A DNA stretch of 64,000 bases from Eonycteris spelaea (Eukaryota; Chordata; Mammalia; Chiroptera; Pteropodidae), in contig PUFA01000003.1 of the NCBI GenBank assembly GCA_003508835.1, positions 14,237,501 through 14,301,500 on the forward strand, read 5' to 3'. Below, in pieces: positions 1 to 13,084 of the stretch. The notes below the pieces were generated by a model that saw only the letters and a list, made by a program, of their open reading frames with translations, was not told where the DNA came from and did no database searches. Each line of letters opens with the position of its first letter. The first letter of the stretch is position 1. The translations under genes were made by a program, and so were the position numbers.

Positions 1-252
1 CAGCAAAGCAGTGATTGTAGTGAAGCGGAGTTTGGGGGGTGACCGGGTCTCATACCACTTGAAAGCAAACCAGGCTTCTGTCCCATCAATCACAATATTT
101 AATTTGTTTTGAATTTCAAATTGTAAAAAAAGATCACATGAGATTTTTATGTTTTTTCAAAGAAAGGCATAATCTTATTAAGACCAAATAACCACACACA
201 AATCGGTTTTTTCCTATTTTTTTTAAATAGACATCAGTGGCTCCCTATACAA

Positions 253-302
253 CACATACACATGTACGCACACACACGTACACATGCATGCACACACCAC
301 AA
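253..302. repeat. alternating purine-pyrimidine CA/TG-rich tract
   Basis: The segment is built from interrupted CA/TG/TACG dinucleotide steps (for example 'acatgtacgcacacacacg'), an alternating purine-pyrimidine pattern typical of degenerate CA repeats and of sequence that can adopt Z-DNA. There is no sign that it is part of a gene. Confidence 0.6.
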
Positions 303-959
303 TGATGCCGTTTATTTGGGTAATCAGCTTCCCTACACACCATTCCTGTGGCTCTAAAAAGGAACCAAAAATACAAAAACAAAAGCCTGTGAGTCAAAAC
401 ACTTATTTACGCCAGAACTTTGCTGAGATTGCAGAGACTCCACCCCAGTGGGAAGGAGCCCATATAATGCTAGGACAAATTAGCCATCCTCCTCTAATTC
501 TGTTTTGGGTAATGCTCTCCTATATCCTGTGAACTTAGGATAAAACAGAAGGCATTTATTCACCAGTGTTGAAGGGAATTAAACAGAGCAGGAGGACCTA
601 ATCAAGAGTTACAGAGTTTTATCCAAGGTCAGCTTTGGCTGTTAGTAGTAGAACTGGAAATAAAAGTCAGAACTTCCCCTTCTTTTCCTGCCCTGTGTTC
701 ATTGGACCAAACTGTTCTCAATCAATAGGCAGCCAGTTATGACGGATTCACATTCTAACCAGTGTCAATAAAAACAAAAATCAAGTTTTAATCAAAACAC
801 ATAACCAAGATCTACATTTCTCTTGGACACAATAAATCTTCCCCAAAGGAAGCAGGCTAAAATTCTTTACATTTAAAAAATGAGCTCCGCTGGGACTCCA
901 AATTCCTGTTCGATTTTTGAGCCAAGGCATTTTTTTTCTTTATCATGCACTTGGTGCTG

Positions 960-1215
960 TAGTGTGATAAGGGCCCCATGCAGACCATAAAACTAATTTA
1001 TCATCTGTAAGGTGTACAAAGAAAATGGTCGCTGCCTACTTGTCTGCTTGACATATGAGGTCATTTTTGCCGCTAGCTATCTAATACTGAGCAATTTTAT
1101 CAGCTATTTATATACATTAATTGTGGGTACCCATATGTTCAATGTTGTATTTAATAATGCATTGCATTGAATATGCATTCCTTAAGTTTTAGCATGCAGC
1201 AAGCATCTTGTATTT
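960..1215. other. candidate conserved noncoding block
   Basis: This repeat-free block is rich in TAAT, ATTA and octamer-like motifs ('aataatgcattgcattg', 'gaatatgcattcctta') and has no microsatellite character or long open frame. Mammalian developmental enhancers often look like this. The call is inferred from composition only; conservation cannot be seen from one sequence. Confidence 0.2.
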
Positions 1216-3614
1216 AACTATTTGGTTTGCCTATTAAAGCCCATTATTCAGCTATGCCATGTTACTTTCTTTCTCAACTGAATTTATGTTTGTTTGTTTG
1301 TTTTTTTAAAATCTGGCTCACCCTGCTGAAACCCATTGAACTGGACAAGGCCACCTCACATGTCCCAAGGGCACCAAGCAAAAACAAGCAGAGGAAGTAC
1401 CATAGTCCACTTAATAATACTCAAGCAAAAGGATTATTTGATGAATCCCTTTCCCCAAAGACAGCAGCATATTCACGCTTCACAGTGTAAATATAAATAC
1501 AGTTCTCAGGCATCAGATATACAGGATGCTAGATAAAGTGTGAAAAATACCACGACAAACGGCTATGCCAGAATGATTTCTTAACTAGCAAGAGAATATC
1601 AGTTTAAACATCCAAAGCAATCCCAACTCCCTAGTCCCCAAGCCCTCCCCAATTTTATCCCCCAGGAAAGAAAACAAAGTCAGTTTAGCTGGATCCTTGG
1701 CCGACTGATTGCTCTAGCCATCTCTCTCTGTTAGAAAAACTCACTTCTTCTGATAAGGAGAAAAGAAGCTGAGACCATCATCCACCCTAGAAGGTATCTC
1801 CCCACAGGCTCACACGTCACAGATGTTAACACTTATACCATAAAATAAGCTTTTCTAAGACAAGAACTTAAATGGCCCAGATTAAAGACAAACAATTTCT
1901 ATAGGTATAATAATATATAAAGTATTATCAGCTCTTAATGCCTTAGTTCAGAATAAATTTTCAGAGGAGTTTTCGTCACCCAGTAGAACAAAGGAAACCT
2001 ACAGTTTTGATCCTGGGGGGGGAAAAAAAACAAGGAAGACAGACCTAAGTGCAGTGCAGCAGATGCAGGACCTGTATAGTCAAAACCAGCCTAATGGCCC
2101 AGGTAGTGATGTAGACAAGTGACCAAAGAAAAAAGGAAGGTGCTGAGCTGGTAGTTTGGGCAGGAGGGCAGTCACATTCCTTTTCTTGCCCAAGTCTCTG
2201 ATATGCATGCTTTGGGTCTGCTAATCCAGCATTTAAATATATTTGGAGGTCCAACTTACCTGGAAAAATTGAAACTACACAAAAAATTAAAGATTACATA
2301 GTTCCTTCCAAATGCCTCACTCTAGTTCATGGTATGTGTCCTGCCTACTTGCCTACAGGAATGGAAGCATCTACCTATGAATGCTGAGGTTTCCTTGTTT
2401 TTTTCTTTAGAACTCTGTACCTATAGCTTTCATGCAGGGTAACTGTGATATAGAGAGTAGTCTGTGATGAATAATCTATGTATTTTTCCAGTTATCAAGC
2501 CACCAAGCAGGGCTATCTGAGCTGCTCAGCTTTACCAGACATTCCAATGTTAAATCTTTTTATTTGACTTGTGATGGCTGGGCCCTGTGATACTGATGAA
2601 AGGGGGCTGGGTTAAAAGATAATGTCATTGCTCCTGACCCTTTCAATATTCTTTCATCTCATATCTGAACACTTATACCACACAGACCTCTATAAATCCT
2701 CCCTTCTCAAGAGAATAGCTTAAGGGCATTAGCCCCATGTCTACCCAGTCATTTGTCCCCCCACATCTATGAAGTGCTTGTTCACTCCCCTTTTAAAATT
2801 TCCCTGAAAAACACCTGAATTTGCACTAAGAACATTGATTGTTTAATTCCTGCCCTGTTAATCCCCCTCAATACTGGTCAGTGCCCCAACCCAATAAATG
2901 CTCTCTAGTATTGACATTTAACCAAGTTCTATTAGGAAGTCATCTCTTCAATCAACGTAAAATGCCTCCAGGCTGAGGAAGGCTGAGTAACTTGCCCCCG
3001 CAATCATGTATAGTTTGGGACACCTATCCTAGCTGTCCATCCAGTATATTAGAACCATTGCCAAATTTATCACAAGCAAAAAGATATTGTAGGTGTTTGA
3101 TATTGTAGGTGTTTAATTAATGTATTTCAAATTAATGCTTAACAATTCCACAGCCTTTTGTCAAGATATGTATTAAGCAGATAAATAATACTTCAGAAAG
3201 AAAATTCCTCAATAACGTCAAGAGATCTCTCTGGGAAATATTTTAAAAAATAAAATAAAAGCATTCAAAATAAGGAAATCGTTTCTTATGCCTAAACTAA
3301 ACTCTCTTTTGCCCAAAGTCATTACTCTTCATCTCTGATACCTTTATGCATTTTTACAATGAACACTTCTGTTTCATTTTTCATACATTCTTAAATCATG
3401 GGATTCCAAATTTGGTAATTAAGTTCATGAAATCATTGAGGTTCAGAGAATACATTAGATTACCCAGAATCAACTGCTAAGTAAAAGAGAAAGCATTATA
3501 AAACATAGTCAGAGGAACTCAAGAAAGAAACTAGGAAGGAGAAGCTGAAAATATGAGAAAAAATTAGAGGGTGTGCTTTCCAAGGAGCCAAAGGAAGACT
3601 ATTCTAACCCTCAA

Positions 3615-4440
3615 GGAGAAGTTAATGGTCTCAAATGCTGCTAATAAGATATACAAATGGCCAATACAAAAATGACAATGTGCTCTGCATAATGAATGAA
3701 TAGATAAATGCAAATTATGAGATACTTCACACCCAGTAGGATGGCAAATGTTAAATAAAAAGAAAAAAGAAAATAACAAGTACAGGTGAGGATGTGAAAA
3801 AATTGGAACTCTTGTGCACTATTGGTAGGATTGTAAAATGATGCAGCCTCTGTGGAAAACAGTATGGCAGTTCCTTGAAAAATTAAATGTAGAATACCCA
3901 GATGATCCAGCAATTTCACTCTTTGGTATATACCCAAAAGAATTGAAAGCAGAGATTCAAAGAGACATTTGCACACTCAAGTTCATTGCAGCATTATTCA
4001 CAGTAGCAAAAAAAAAAAAAAAAAAAAAAAAAAGGTGGAAGCAACCCAAGTGTCCATCAATTGATGATTGGATAAACAAAATGTGGTATCCATTTCATGA
4101 ATATTACTCAACCTTAAAAAGGAAGGAATCTGACACATGCTAAAATATGGATAAACCTGAAGACTTTACACTAGGTAAAATGAGCCAAACACAAAAGGAT
4201 AAATATTACATGATTCCACTTATACAAGGTACCTAGAGTAATAAAATCCTAGAGACAGAAAGTAGAATGGTGGTTGTCATAGGATGAAGGGAAAAGAAAA
4301 TAGGGAGTTACTATTTAATAACTAGAGTGATGGTGAGGGCTGCAGAGCAATGCGAATGCAGTTAATATCATGGAATTGTACATTTATAAGTGGTTAAAAT
4401 GGTAAATTTCATGTGTATATATTTGACTACTACAACAACA
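3615..4440 (+). mobile_element. L1M LINE fragment, ORF2 end and 3' UTR
   Basis: The sequence follows the 3' part of old mammalian L1 elements in order: 'gagatacttcacacccagtaggatggcaaa', the 'aaaattggaactcttgtgcac' block, 'gcagcattattcacagtagc', 'caacccaagtgtccatcaa', and a 3' end with 'ggaattgtacatttataagtgg' followed by a degenerate AAC-rich tail near 4430. (Longer strings are cited only in part; key blocks are at 3717-3750, 3797-3825 and 3985-4060.) It is 5'-truncated, the usual L1 state, and carries no functional frame. Open frames here on both strands are by-products of the repeat. Confidence 0.85.
4008..4033 (+). repeat. poly(A) run of 26 inside an L1 fragment
   Basis: Twenty-six consecutive A residues interrupt the L1M sequence between '...cacagtagc' and 'ggtggaagcaaccc'. 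In ordinary L1 copies this position carries only a few A residues, so the run is probably a replication-slippage expansion, not an insertion poly(A) tail. Confidence 0.85.
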
Positions 4441-5354
4441 ACACAATTATAATAATAAGGGAGAGTTTTTAGGAAGGAGAATCATGGACCCTAACTATGA
4501 ATCAATTCATGTCTTTCAATAGGAACTGTGAAAGTTAAAAACAATAATTAATTATATGAATATTGCATTGCTTCCTTTGAATTATCAGATACTATAAATC
4601 CAATTTTTCAGGTAAAAATACAGAATCAGAGAAGCTAAGTAGTATCTCCAAGGTTTCCTATAGTTTGCAATTCTTATGCCAGCATCCTTTTCAGAACCAT
4701 TGCCAAGGATACTGGCACACATTCTAGTTCACTCCTATGTCTTAACAGGAAACCTTTGCAATAGCCTGATCTCTTCCCCACTCCAGCTTTCTATTCCTTC
4801 CTCCCTTCCCTCTTTTCTACTAAGCAGATGTGCTCTGATATGTAATCTTTTATCTAATGGGTTTGCCTTTGCTCCGTATTTCTCTTCAGACTTAATTCCA
4901 GAACTGTGCCTTCAGGGCTGTTTCATGTGATTATGGTATCTATGGGATGAGGAGAATTGTTACTCTGAACTCTTGTGATTCAGTTGACTCTGATCCATGA
5001 TACCCTTAGCCAATGCGCTCCCAGAAGGGACTGAGAAATAGATGTGTATTCGCCTCAGAAATGCCACCCCATTCTCCAGCTTGTTTCATTGCAGTCTACC
5101 CAGTGCCATTTAGAGCCATAGTGGAGCTGGAAGTAAAAGGAAAAATCAGTAATACTGATCCTCTTTTATTTTAATGCTTCGGTATTTTATTCATCATGGA
5201 TTTTTTTTTTCATTTTTATTTTTTAAAAGACTACATCAAAGTACTAGTCATCTTGAGTCTGGGTTTTTTGGTGCTACCTAAACTGTCTGCGGCAAATGCC
5301 TCTCGCTCACCTCACCTTAGTGCCAACCCTGAGTCCACCTCTCTTCGTGACCAA

Positions 5355-5382
5355 AAATAAATAAATAAATAAATAAATAAAA
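5355..5382. repeat. (TAAA)n microsatellite
   Basis: About seven uninterrupted units of the tetranucleotide AAAT/TAAA follow 'gtgaccaaa'. It has the form of an A-rich simple repeat, possibly grown from an old retroposon tail, although no retroposon body was recognised upstream. Confidence 0.9.
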
Positions 5383-5754
5383 AGTAGGAAAATCTGAAGC
5401 CAGACTTTCCTGAATCAGCTCCTAAAGCTAAGTGAAGTCAGGTGCCAGTCAAATGTTCTGGGGATAAAAGACATAAGAAGGATCAGCTTTAACCCTAAGT
5501 AGAAAAGAGCCCAACGTAAATGTCTTTCATGTGCCTTTTTGACAAGATTGTTTCAACCTAAAATCAAAAGCTTTATATTTAAACACCATAAACTGCATAT
5601 CTATGAAAAATGAAGTCCCTACAGGCTAACTTTCTACATTTTTGTTCTCTTTAAAGAAGGTATTAGAGCAATTTGGACTGTCTTCTTAAAGGATTTTTAT
5701 TGTTTTGTGATAGGTAGCAGGAAGCTATCAACTTAATATGTAACCAACAGGTCA

Positions 5755-5783
5755 AAAAAAAAAAAAAAAGAAAGAAAGAAAAA
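5755..5783. repeat. poly(A)/GAAA simple repeat
   Basis: A run of A residues passes directly into three GAAA units, typical of a decayed poly(A) tail or A-rich microsatellite. No element body was recognised immediately 5' of it. Confidence 0.8.
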
Positions 5784-5825
5784 CCAAGTGGCTTGACTAT
5801 GTCAGTTCTGTCTTCAGCTGACCAG

Positions 5826-5870
5826 GGTGCATGTGTGTATGTGTGTGTGCATTTGTGTACATGTGCACCC
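5826..5870. repeat. TG-rich alternating purine-pyrimidine tract
   Basis: An imperfect (TG/CA)n tract ('gcatgtgtgtatgtgtgtgt' and on) of about 45 bases. Alternating purine-pyrimidine sequence of this length can form Z-DNA under supercoiling. The short cysteine/valine-rich frame that starts here is a translation of the repeat. Confidence 0.7.
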
Positions 5871-6674
5871 TCTTTGTACTTCTCACCCCAGGCTTTATCA
5901 GCTCACAGCCAAACAACCCAAAACAGCTGTGCCTTCTAAGCACTACAGAGCTTTTCTTCTTGACTAGAAAATCTGTCAGGAGACCTGGCAGAACATTCTC
6001 CCATTTGATGGCAATGGGGATGAGCAAGTCTGCTCTCCCCTTTTTAGGGAATGAATTCAGAATCAGCTTGAGAATAAACTGATCAAATCTCAATGTGAAG
6101 GATTGTTGCAAGAGGAAAAACTGTCTCTTCATTCCTCAGGCAAGGCAAATGCCATCACATTGCAGGCTCAGTGGGAGAGTGGAGATAATGAGGTATTTTG
6201 AAACAGTGGACATTGTGAGAAAGACAGACATTGGGGAAAGGGCTGAAGTGGTGAGTGATTATTTCTCAGAGGAGCAATGAAACACAAAATGGGTCTCAGT
6301 TTGAGTTAAGCAAAGAAGATGAGAAAAGGAAGTGTTATGAATTATTTACCACTGGATATAGTTTAATTTTGATCTTAGTCCTAATTTTGAGTTATCTTGG
6401 TGGATACAAACTGAAATAAAAAATAGTTGCCAACTCTTCTGACTGTGTATTCCCATGGATACACACATACTTCGATATCCTTAACGGTTATACAAAAGCC
6501 AAGTTAGGTTTACATATGAAGTGTATAATTCAACAGGTACTATGAATATGATCTATTAATGTTTTTCTCATCATCGGCTAAAGTGTCTAAAATTCTATCA
6601 TTAGAAATGCATTAACTTGGATTAGTCATTGTCTGTTCACTTGACCTTTTTATTTCAGAGTAAAAAGCGCTCAA

Positions 6675-6790
6675 AGCAAGAGGTAGCATTTATTAAGTGC
6701 ACACTGAAGTATCTTAAAAAATGCTAACACATTAAGTTTTTAATATTTAAAGATAGCTATACATCTTCATTTGCCCAAGACAGTCTTGGG
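6675..6790 (-). mobile_element. weak MIR SINE fragment
   Basis: 'gaggtagcatttattaagtg' followed by a run resembling 'cacattaagt' matches the 3' portion of a MIR in reverse orientation (consensus 'aacatttattgagcgctta'). The piece is short and diverged, so this is tentative. Confidence 0.35.
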
Positions 6791-7519
6791 TCATGCCTAT
6801 TGTCCTGAAATAATCAACAGCAACCCTTTTCATTCTTAAAAATCATATTAAACAATACTCACCCTATAAATACCATACTTTTAAACAATTAGTTTGCTAT
6901 CCTAGTAACAGAAGAGACCCTAGAGAAACTTGATGGCAACAGGTCTTTTGTTACCTTGATGTGCTGGTAAGATGAACAATGAGCACTAAAGATGAATGCC
7001 ACCTATTTCATCATTTTGCTTCAGCCCTGACCGGATCTGGGACACTTATTCTAACCATACCTGGTTTCCAGCCCTTTCCCACTCACATATGAAATGTCAT
7101 ACAAGACCTCTCATAGCAATTCAAATAAACCAAGGAAAGCATACAACTAAATAGGACACATAAGCAGGGGGCTGTGCATGTCATCTGCTAGACAGAAACC
7201 TCTGAAAGGTACAAAAGGCCAAACAGTCACAGCTGCTAGCAGAAGAGGAATTAGAGAAGAAAAGAAAAAACCTAAAGAACTCAAAAAATCAGTAATATTC
7301 CCACTAAGAAAGGAAAGTCGCTCTTGGCCCTTATTTAGCCAGCATTAACTAAGCAGGTTTCAGAGCAAACTTGACTTCCTCCAGATGCTTCCCTTGCCCT
7401 TTAGACTAGGCCAGTTAACCTCTGTTACTCTGGCTTTTCTTTCTCATAACCCTTTCCATACTTTCATGCTATTATTTTTAAACTATCCATTTTTCATCTA
7501 AACCCCACAATATAAATAA

Positions 7520-7705
7520 TATGGATTGTATCAGGCAGTCGTCAAAGTATTTTGTATTAATTCAATGAATCCTCAGGGTCTTCCCATCAAGAAAATACCC
7601 CTTTTATCTGATTTAAAAAAAAAAATCTAAGGCTTAAGTAGTGTTCTCCAGGTCACACATTTCTAAGTAATGGTAGATTTAGTACAGTATTAAAATACAT
7701 ATTGG
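7520..7705 (-). mobile_element. MIR SINE fragment
   Basis: Reverse-orientation MIR signature: 'attaattcaatgaatcctca', a diverged 'ccccttttatctgattt', 'ctaaggcttaagtagtgttc' and 'ccaggtcacacatttctaag', in the order of the MIR core and 3' region read antisense. MIRs are ancient tRNA-derived SINEs mobilised by L2 and are inactive in placental mammals. Confidence 0.6.
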
Positions 7706-7714
7706 TTCCAACCA

Positions 7715-7850
7715 ATATTCTGTGTTACCTATTTTGGAAAGTAGAAATCTGGCTGTCCTATTCTTTGCCACCGTTCCTCTGAGCCTAGCACAATGTCTGC
7801 ACCATAGTTATGGCTCAAAAATATTTCTAAATTAGATAAATGAGCACCTT
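7715..7850 (+). mobile_element. L2 LINE 3'-end fragment
   Basis: 'gagcctagcacaatgtctgc' followed by 'accatagttatggctcaaaa' and 'atatttctaaattagataaa' is a diverged copy of the L2 3' terminus (consensus 'cctagcacagtgcctggcac', then 'ctcaataaatatttg' and TGAA-like repeats). It directly abuts the preceding reverse MIR. Confidence 0.6.
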
Positions 7851-7969
7851 TTATATGGAAGATTCCATTCCAAAAGAGCAAAATCAAATAAGTTACAGCT
7901 CCTGCTTTGAGAAACTCAAGTCCCAACAAAATAGGAAAAGCCTTGTTGATAAGATAAAGGCATAGGGTG

Positions 7970-10900
7970 GATGCTTTCTCTCATTACCTTGATCCACATA
8001 TTTTAACTTCAAAAGCTTTGTTGTTAACTTTAAAATATATTATTATAATTGAGCTCAAATTTAATGTAGTGTTTTACAAAAGTATCATGTTTGAAATACA
8101 GGAGAATCATAAGAAATATGCTAGAGTCAAAAGTGATATAGTATCTTATTGATGTGACAATACAAATGCTGAAGAAAAATTAATTATGCCATTTTTCATT
8201 CCTCTTGAAGGGGTTGAATTTTCCTTTAGTAGCAGGTTAGTGAACAAAGAGACTTGTGGACAAGAATGCTTGGGGACAGCTCTGGGGAGAATATGAAACA
8301 AGGCTAGATAGCTGGGAAATAATGATATATGATATGACACACTGTGATACTTTTACTTTTTATGCTGTGATTTTTAAATATATGGTATTTTTTAGTTTTC
8401 CTTTCTTTTAATTCAAAGTTGTAATGAGTAATCACAAGGAAGGTATAACAACATTTCAAAAATGGAAGAAGCCACATGTAAGAACATGATAACCATCAGT
8501 TTGGAAAACTATGAGGACAAAGGACTAACTATAGTCAATAGTGAAGAGTTTTAGCAGAGAAAAGGAAAGAGCGGGACAATACTGGGGTTAAATGAATTAG
8601 AAATGAGAAGCCTTCATTAGGGTTTGTCTGTGGGAAGGTGTTTGATAATACAATAAACGGTTATTCTTCCATCAATAATGTAGGAACTCATCCAGTTATA
8701 AATGTGCCTAGAATTATATACTATGCCTTAAATCCTGTCTTGCTTGCTTATACTTTAACATGAATTCTCAACATTTAAAGAGCCCTTTCAGTTTTCTCAG
8801 TCTCCAGCTACGTGTCAACTTCATCTCTACCACACTGACACCATGATGACTGACGTTAGTTTTGATTTGACATTTCAACCGTTGAAATACACAGGCACAC
8901 TCACTCGCACTCACACACACAGAGCCTTCAACTTGAGATGTGATTGGCATCAGTCATTTCATAACCTGTCTCTTGGGGATTGGACCAATGGACCTTTTTA
9001 AAGCTTGCCTTATTGAACTGACCCTTCTGATCTAGACGCATGATTCATACTTGCTAATCTTCTTGGGAGCCTTCCTTACTCTTAACAAGCCTGTCATTTC
9101 TTCTTTCTCTGAAATATTTTTCTCTAGGTACAAGATGATTTAAAATGTTATTTTTTTATGTCTCTTCCTTGACTTCTGTGAGAGAAAAAAAAAAACCATA
9201 TAAATGCATAAAGGAGCAGTTATTCAACTTGATTAGTGAATGTCCCCAAAGGAATATAGACATCACCATGTATATGGATTACATTTTAAAGGTACATAAG
9301 GCTGATTCAGTTCAATTCAACAAATATAGCACCATAAAACATTACATTTGGAAAGTTCTTTAGAGTTCAGTAAAACTTTCCACCCAGTAAAAGAATCTCC
9401 ATGTCATCTGTTATTCTTAGAATTCAGATTGTTCTGAACCACTCTATAACAGCACAGCTTTCAAAACTTTGTACAGGAAAAATAATATATGAGTATGATA
9501 AAACAAATGATAATATGTTGCTTTTTAACACTTTTATTCAGTGCTTAAAGTTAAATGAAGAGAGCTGTGTGTTATTTTCATAATAAGGATATGAACGTGT
9601 TTAAAACTAAAGCTTGATGAAAAGGAGGGGGCAATGAAGTACAGGGACTGGTGCACTTAATCCCTGAGAGAAATAAAAAAGCAAGATATTGTTTGAGTGT
9701 TCTGATATGAGGGACATAATGTCAGAAGAATACCAAGCTATTAAAGGAAATCTTAGGGTGCACCACACCTAATTGAAGAAATAGCTAATCCAGTGGACAA
9801 TAAAAGAGTCCTAAATTAGTAGACTCTCTTTTCTTGTTAACTGTGCTATTCTACTACTGCCACCTTCACATTAGATTGCCAAGTCGAGAGTCACCACGAA
9901 CCGGAACAGAGGACACCAGCGGAAAAAAATTGGATTTTTTTTTCTCCAGAAAATAATGAGTAATTTTTCCACAATTTTGTCTTTCCAAGCAAAAATCCAT
10001 ATACTGACACACATCCTAATAAAAAGTAGATGGCAGTAAGAGTCAGAGTCCAGGGTTGGAGTCTCATTCCCCATCTGTTAGAACTTGAGAAAAACACCTA
10101 CATGGCCTCTACACACAGGTTGAGATGAGAAACGTGAATGTGAAAGAATTTTGCAAAATTAAAAAAGACTCTATGAAGGTAATATGCTGTAATATGTCAG
10201 TTGCATAATTTTCCTTTTTCGCAAACCTGAAAATAGGGAATAAAATAATAAGTTTCTCATATCCGCTCTTTCTCCCACTTTCTTTAAAAGTTTGAAAAGT
10301 CATAATTAAAACTTTAGATAAATCTAAAGTTTGCTCATCCATAATATCTTCATTGTTTCCTGGTTCTCTGAATGTCAATGAGTATATACCTCAACACTAC
10401 CCCGTCAATTATGAAGGCCCTTATCTTTGCATTGATTTTTACATACACGGATCAATAGCAGGATATGGCCCAGTAATTAATATTGGAAAACTGAATTGCT
10501 TTTTTTCCTAGGCATTTAGCTTTAGCCACAGAAATATTTCTCTTTTACTAATACTGTGTTTTTATATTCATCCCATTTTCTTTGTTTTCTAAGACAAATT
10601 CTCCTACATAACAACACTGTTTTAACTCATCAAATAGAATTTGGTACCTACTCCATTTCTTTAAACAGGCTAATGTTTAAGTAGTTATATACAAAATATC
10701 CTGTGTACAATATTTTAAATATAAACTTTTTAGTACATACTTGCCCATATATCTCGTCCCAATGTGTTCTCTAATGCTGGTGTAATTTTACTCAAAGCCT
10801 TTTGTTTTTCTTCTTCAATAAACATTCCTGACTGTGTGCCCAGTATTGTGTGAACACTGGAGAAACAAAAATAACTTCACAATTAATCAAGTGAAAAGAG

Positions 10901-11840
10901 ACAGGCTTAATGAAACCATTTTGACCTATACAACAATATATATACAGTACGCGTGGTACTTTTTCAGTATGGTATGCAGCTGGTTCATACTGACTTGAGA
11001 GAGCTGGCTGTACACTTCTTTTTCCAATAGCACTCAGTAATCTTTATGTTAAGAACTTGAAATTGACTATGGTGGGAATATTTACACCGTGGAAATAGGT
11101 GAATGCAAAAATCAGAACTCTTTCCCCACAGAGAGCCATTTGTTAAACATTTACCCACATCACTGTCTTGAATCATTCCTGAAAGGGTATGAAGTTGTGG
11201 GGGGCTGAATCACTCAAGCTGACCTCAAAATTCCTTTATTGTCCTATATGTTATAATACAGTTGAAAAAAGGCTTTTGAAAATTGTTATTTTTGGTTATA
11301 TACAGTCATTTAACAACTGTGGTACAAGGTCAATTTTTTGGAAGAATGAAACTGTTAACTTTAATTCTTATCAAACTGGCCAAGAGACAGTGTAAACAGG
11401 AAATCTAAATGAACAAATAAATTCAATAAGTACATATCAACCAGGTGATTTCTGTCATTGAGTTAATTTTATTACATTATTTTCAAAAGATGAGAATAAT
11501 ATCTCCTAGTGCTTCTAAGGTATTACGCTATCAAAGGAGTTTGAAATCTGTAGAGAACTGTCACAAAATAAACCTTAGTGATGTTGCTTTGTCTTTGAAT
11601 AGAGATGGTCAGATAGTCAAATAACTGACTGATCACTCAAATTCAGATGAAATCCCAATCAGGAAAGAAAATCAAGTACAGGTCAACCAATGATAAACCT
11701 GAGTTTACCATAGCTCAAAAGTCACAAGAGTTTTACATGCAGTCTACCAATGAGACAAAAGAAGAGATTTATTATGTCAATCTGTTTCTCTCTCCTCAGG
11801 GAGCTTCAGCCTGTGATCTTATCCATGCTGCAAAGGTTTC
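7970..11840. other. gene-free, mostly unrecognised stretch
   Basis: Nearly 4 kb of AT-rich sequence without a convincing gene or clear repeat. Frames here (60-90 codons) show no domain or coding bias. A CA/CT-rich patch lies at 8890-8922. A short 'aataaacattcctgactgtg' motif near 10817 resembles the generic tail of old LINEs but is too short to assign. Confidence 0.45.
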
Positions 11841-11844
11841 ATTT

Positions 11845-12640
11845 TATTTATATTTTTTTATTATTACAGAATATAGGGTCAGTATAGGAAATTTTGAAAA
11901 GATAGGGCAAAAGAAGTAAATAAAAGTATAAGTCAGGCCTTCACAAATAGTCATTATTAATGTTATAATGCACTTCCATTCATGTCTATGTGTATACACA
12001 CATATATATGTATATATGCCTGTACATTTATTTTTATAGATATCTGAGATAATAGAGTAGAATTAGATTTGAAACTGCTTTTGTCCTCTATATGTCTATT
12101 TGTGTATTATTACATATTTTTATTATTAAACAATATAAATGCTAGCAATGTATTTCGTTATATAGATTTAGTATAATCTAGTTAAACAATCTCTCATATT
12201 GGAAATATAAGTTGTTTTCAACTTTGTTCCTATAAATAATATTGTGGTGATATCCATGAAGTAAATCTTCACATATGCATCTATAATTCATTCCTTAGAA
12301 TAAAATTTTTTAATGGTTGTTTGGGATCAAAGGGGAAAAAAAATCCAAGGTTGTTGATATTACCAAGTTGTTTTTCCACAGAAATTGCACCAAATTTCAC
12401 CTTAACCATGCCTGAAAGTGCCATTTTCTCATATTCTCACCAAAACCACAATTTATTTTTCCTTGTGATGATTGAAAATCCTACATTTTTTTTCATTTAC
12501 ATGCCTTTGAGCATAAATTTATCAGTCACTTTAAATTCTTTGTGAATTTCCCATCCATGTCCTTTGTCCAGTTTTTTCTTATTGAGAAGATAGGACCTTT
12601 TTATATAGCAAGCGTAAGAATATTTTTAAAATATGTTATA
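11845..12640. mobile_element. ancient LINE-type repeat, subfamily unassigned
   Basis: The order of features matches a very common old mammalian repeat that I associate with L1ME-type LINE sequence: an early piece near 11920-11990, 'ttcattccttagaataaaat', 'gggatcaaagg', 'ccaagttgtttttccacaga', 'accatgcctgaaagtgccat', 'ttctcaccaaaacc', and near 12541-12600 the 'gtgaatttc...catgtcctttgtccagtttttt...ttattgag' block. It is heavily diverged. Strand relative to the parent element is uncertain. Frames at 12321-12748 are products of this repeat. Confidence 0.6.
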
Positions 12641-12799
12641 AGTATTTCCTATTACTTCAATGTTTCTTTTCTTATAACATTTACCTATTATCAAACAAAC
12701 CTATTTGTTCTGTATTACCTGCAGAATGAACTCAGTTCCTCAACTTAAACATCTTATTAATAATGATGATAATAGTAATGATTATAATGATATAATATT

Positions 12800-13015
12800 T
12801 GTACAACTCATAGAGTTTATAGTACATTTATAAAGTTCAAGTATAAAGTGCTAAGCGGTGTTGTGCTCCCTATGAAAGTTGTTATATATTGTAGGAGTTA
12901 TCACAAACCAAATTTTATTATTCAGAAAAAAATTAGAATTAACTCGCAATGTTAATGTTACAGATGAAGAAATTGAGACATAGAAAAGCTACGTGATGCT
13001 CTAATCTACAGAAAA
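12800..13015 (-). mobile_element. MIR SINE fragment
   Basis: Reverse MIR: 'acaactcatagagtttatag', 'ttataaagttcaagtataaag', then the diagnostic core 'ttacagatgaagaaattgag' followed by 'acatagaaaagctacgtgat'. The central part contains an AT-rich expansion. Confidence 0.6.
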
Positions 13016-13084
13016 TGATTAAAATAATTTCTTCTAATTCCAGTCCATTATTACTTTCTATTATTGTACCCTACCACAAGATAG

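Larger units (their letters stand above)
1..3600. other. unique AT-rich noncoding stretch
   Basis: No gene is supported here. The open frames are short (the longest is 87 codons at 1227-1490), overlap one another in different frames and match no family I recognise. No tRNA-like or snRNA-like box was seen. A stretch near 2600-2930 ends in 'caacccaataaatgctctc', which vaguely resembles an L2 3' end, but this is too weak to call. A conserved-looking block near 960-1215 is listed separately. Confidence 0.6.
4450..7500. other. largely unique noncoding stretch
   Basis: No gene is supported. Contents noted: a weak MIR-like patch near 4605-4680 ('cagaatcagagaagctaagt'), a (TAAA)n repeat, a poly(A)/GAAA run, a TG-rich tract and a weak MIR at 6675-6790. 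The overlapping frames at 5797-6132 (minus) and 5831-6082 (plus) are mutually antisense and translate partly from the TG repeat, so neither is credible. Confidence 0.5.

Noticed and set aside
3838..4143. 101-codon frame with a polylysine stretch
   Set aside because: Translation of L1 3' sequence and its A26 run.
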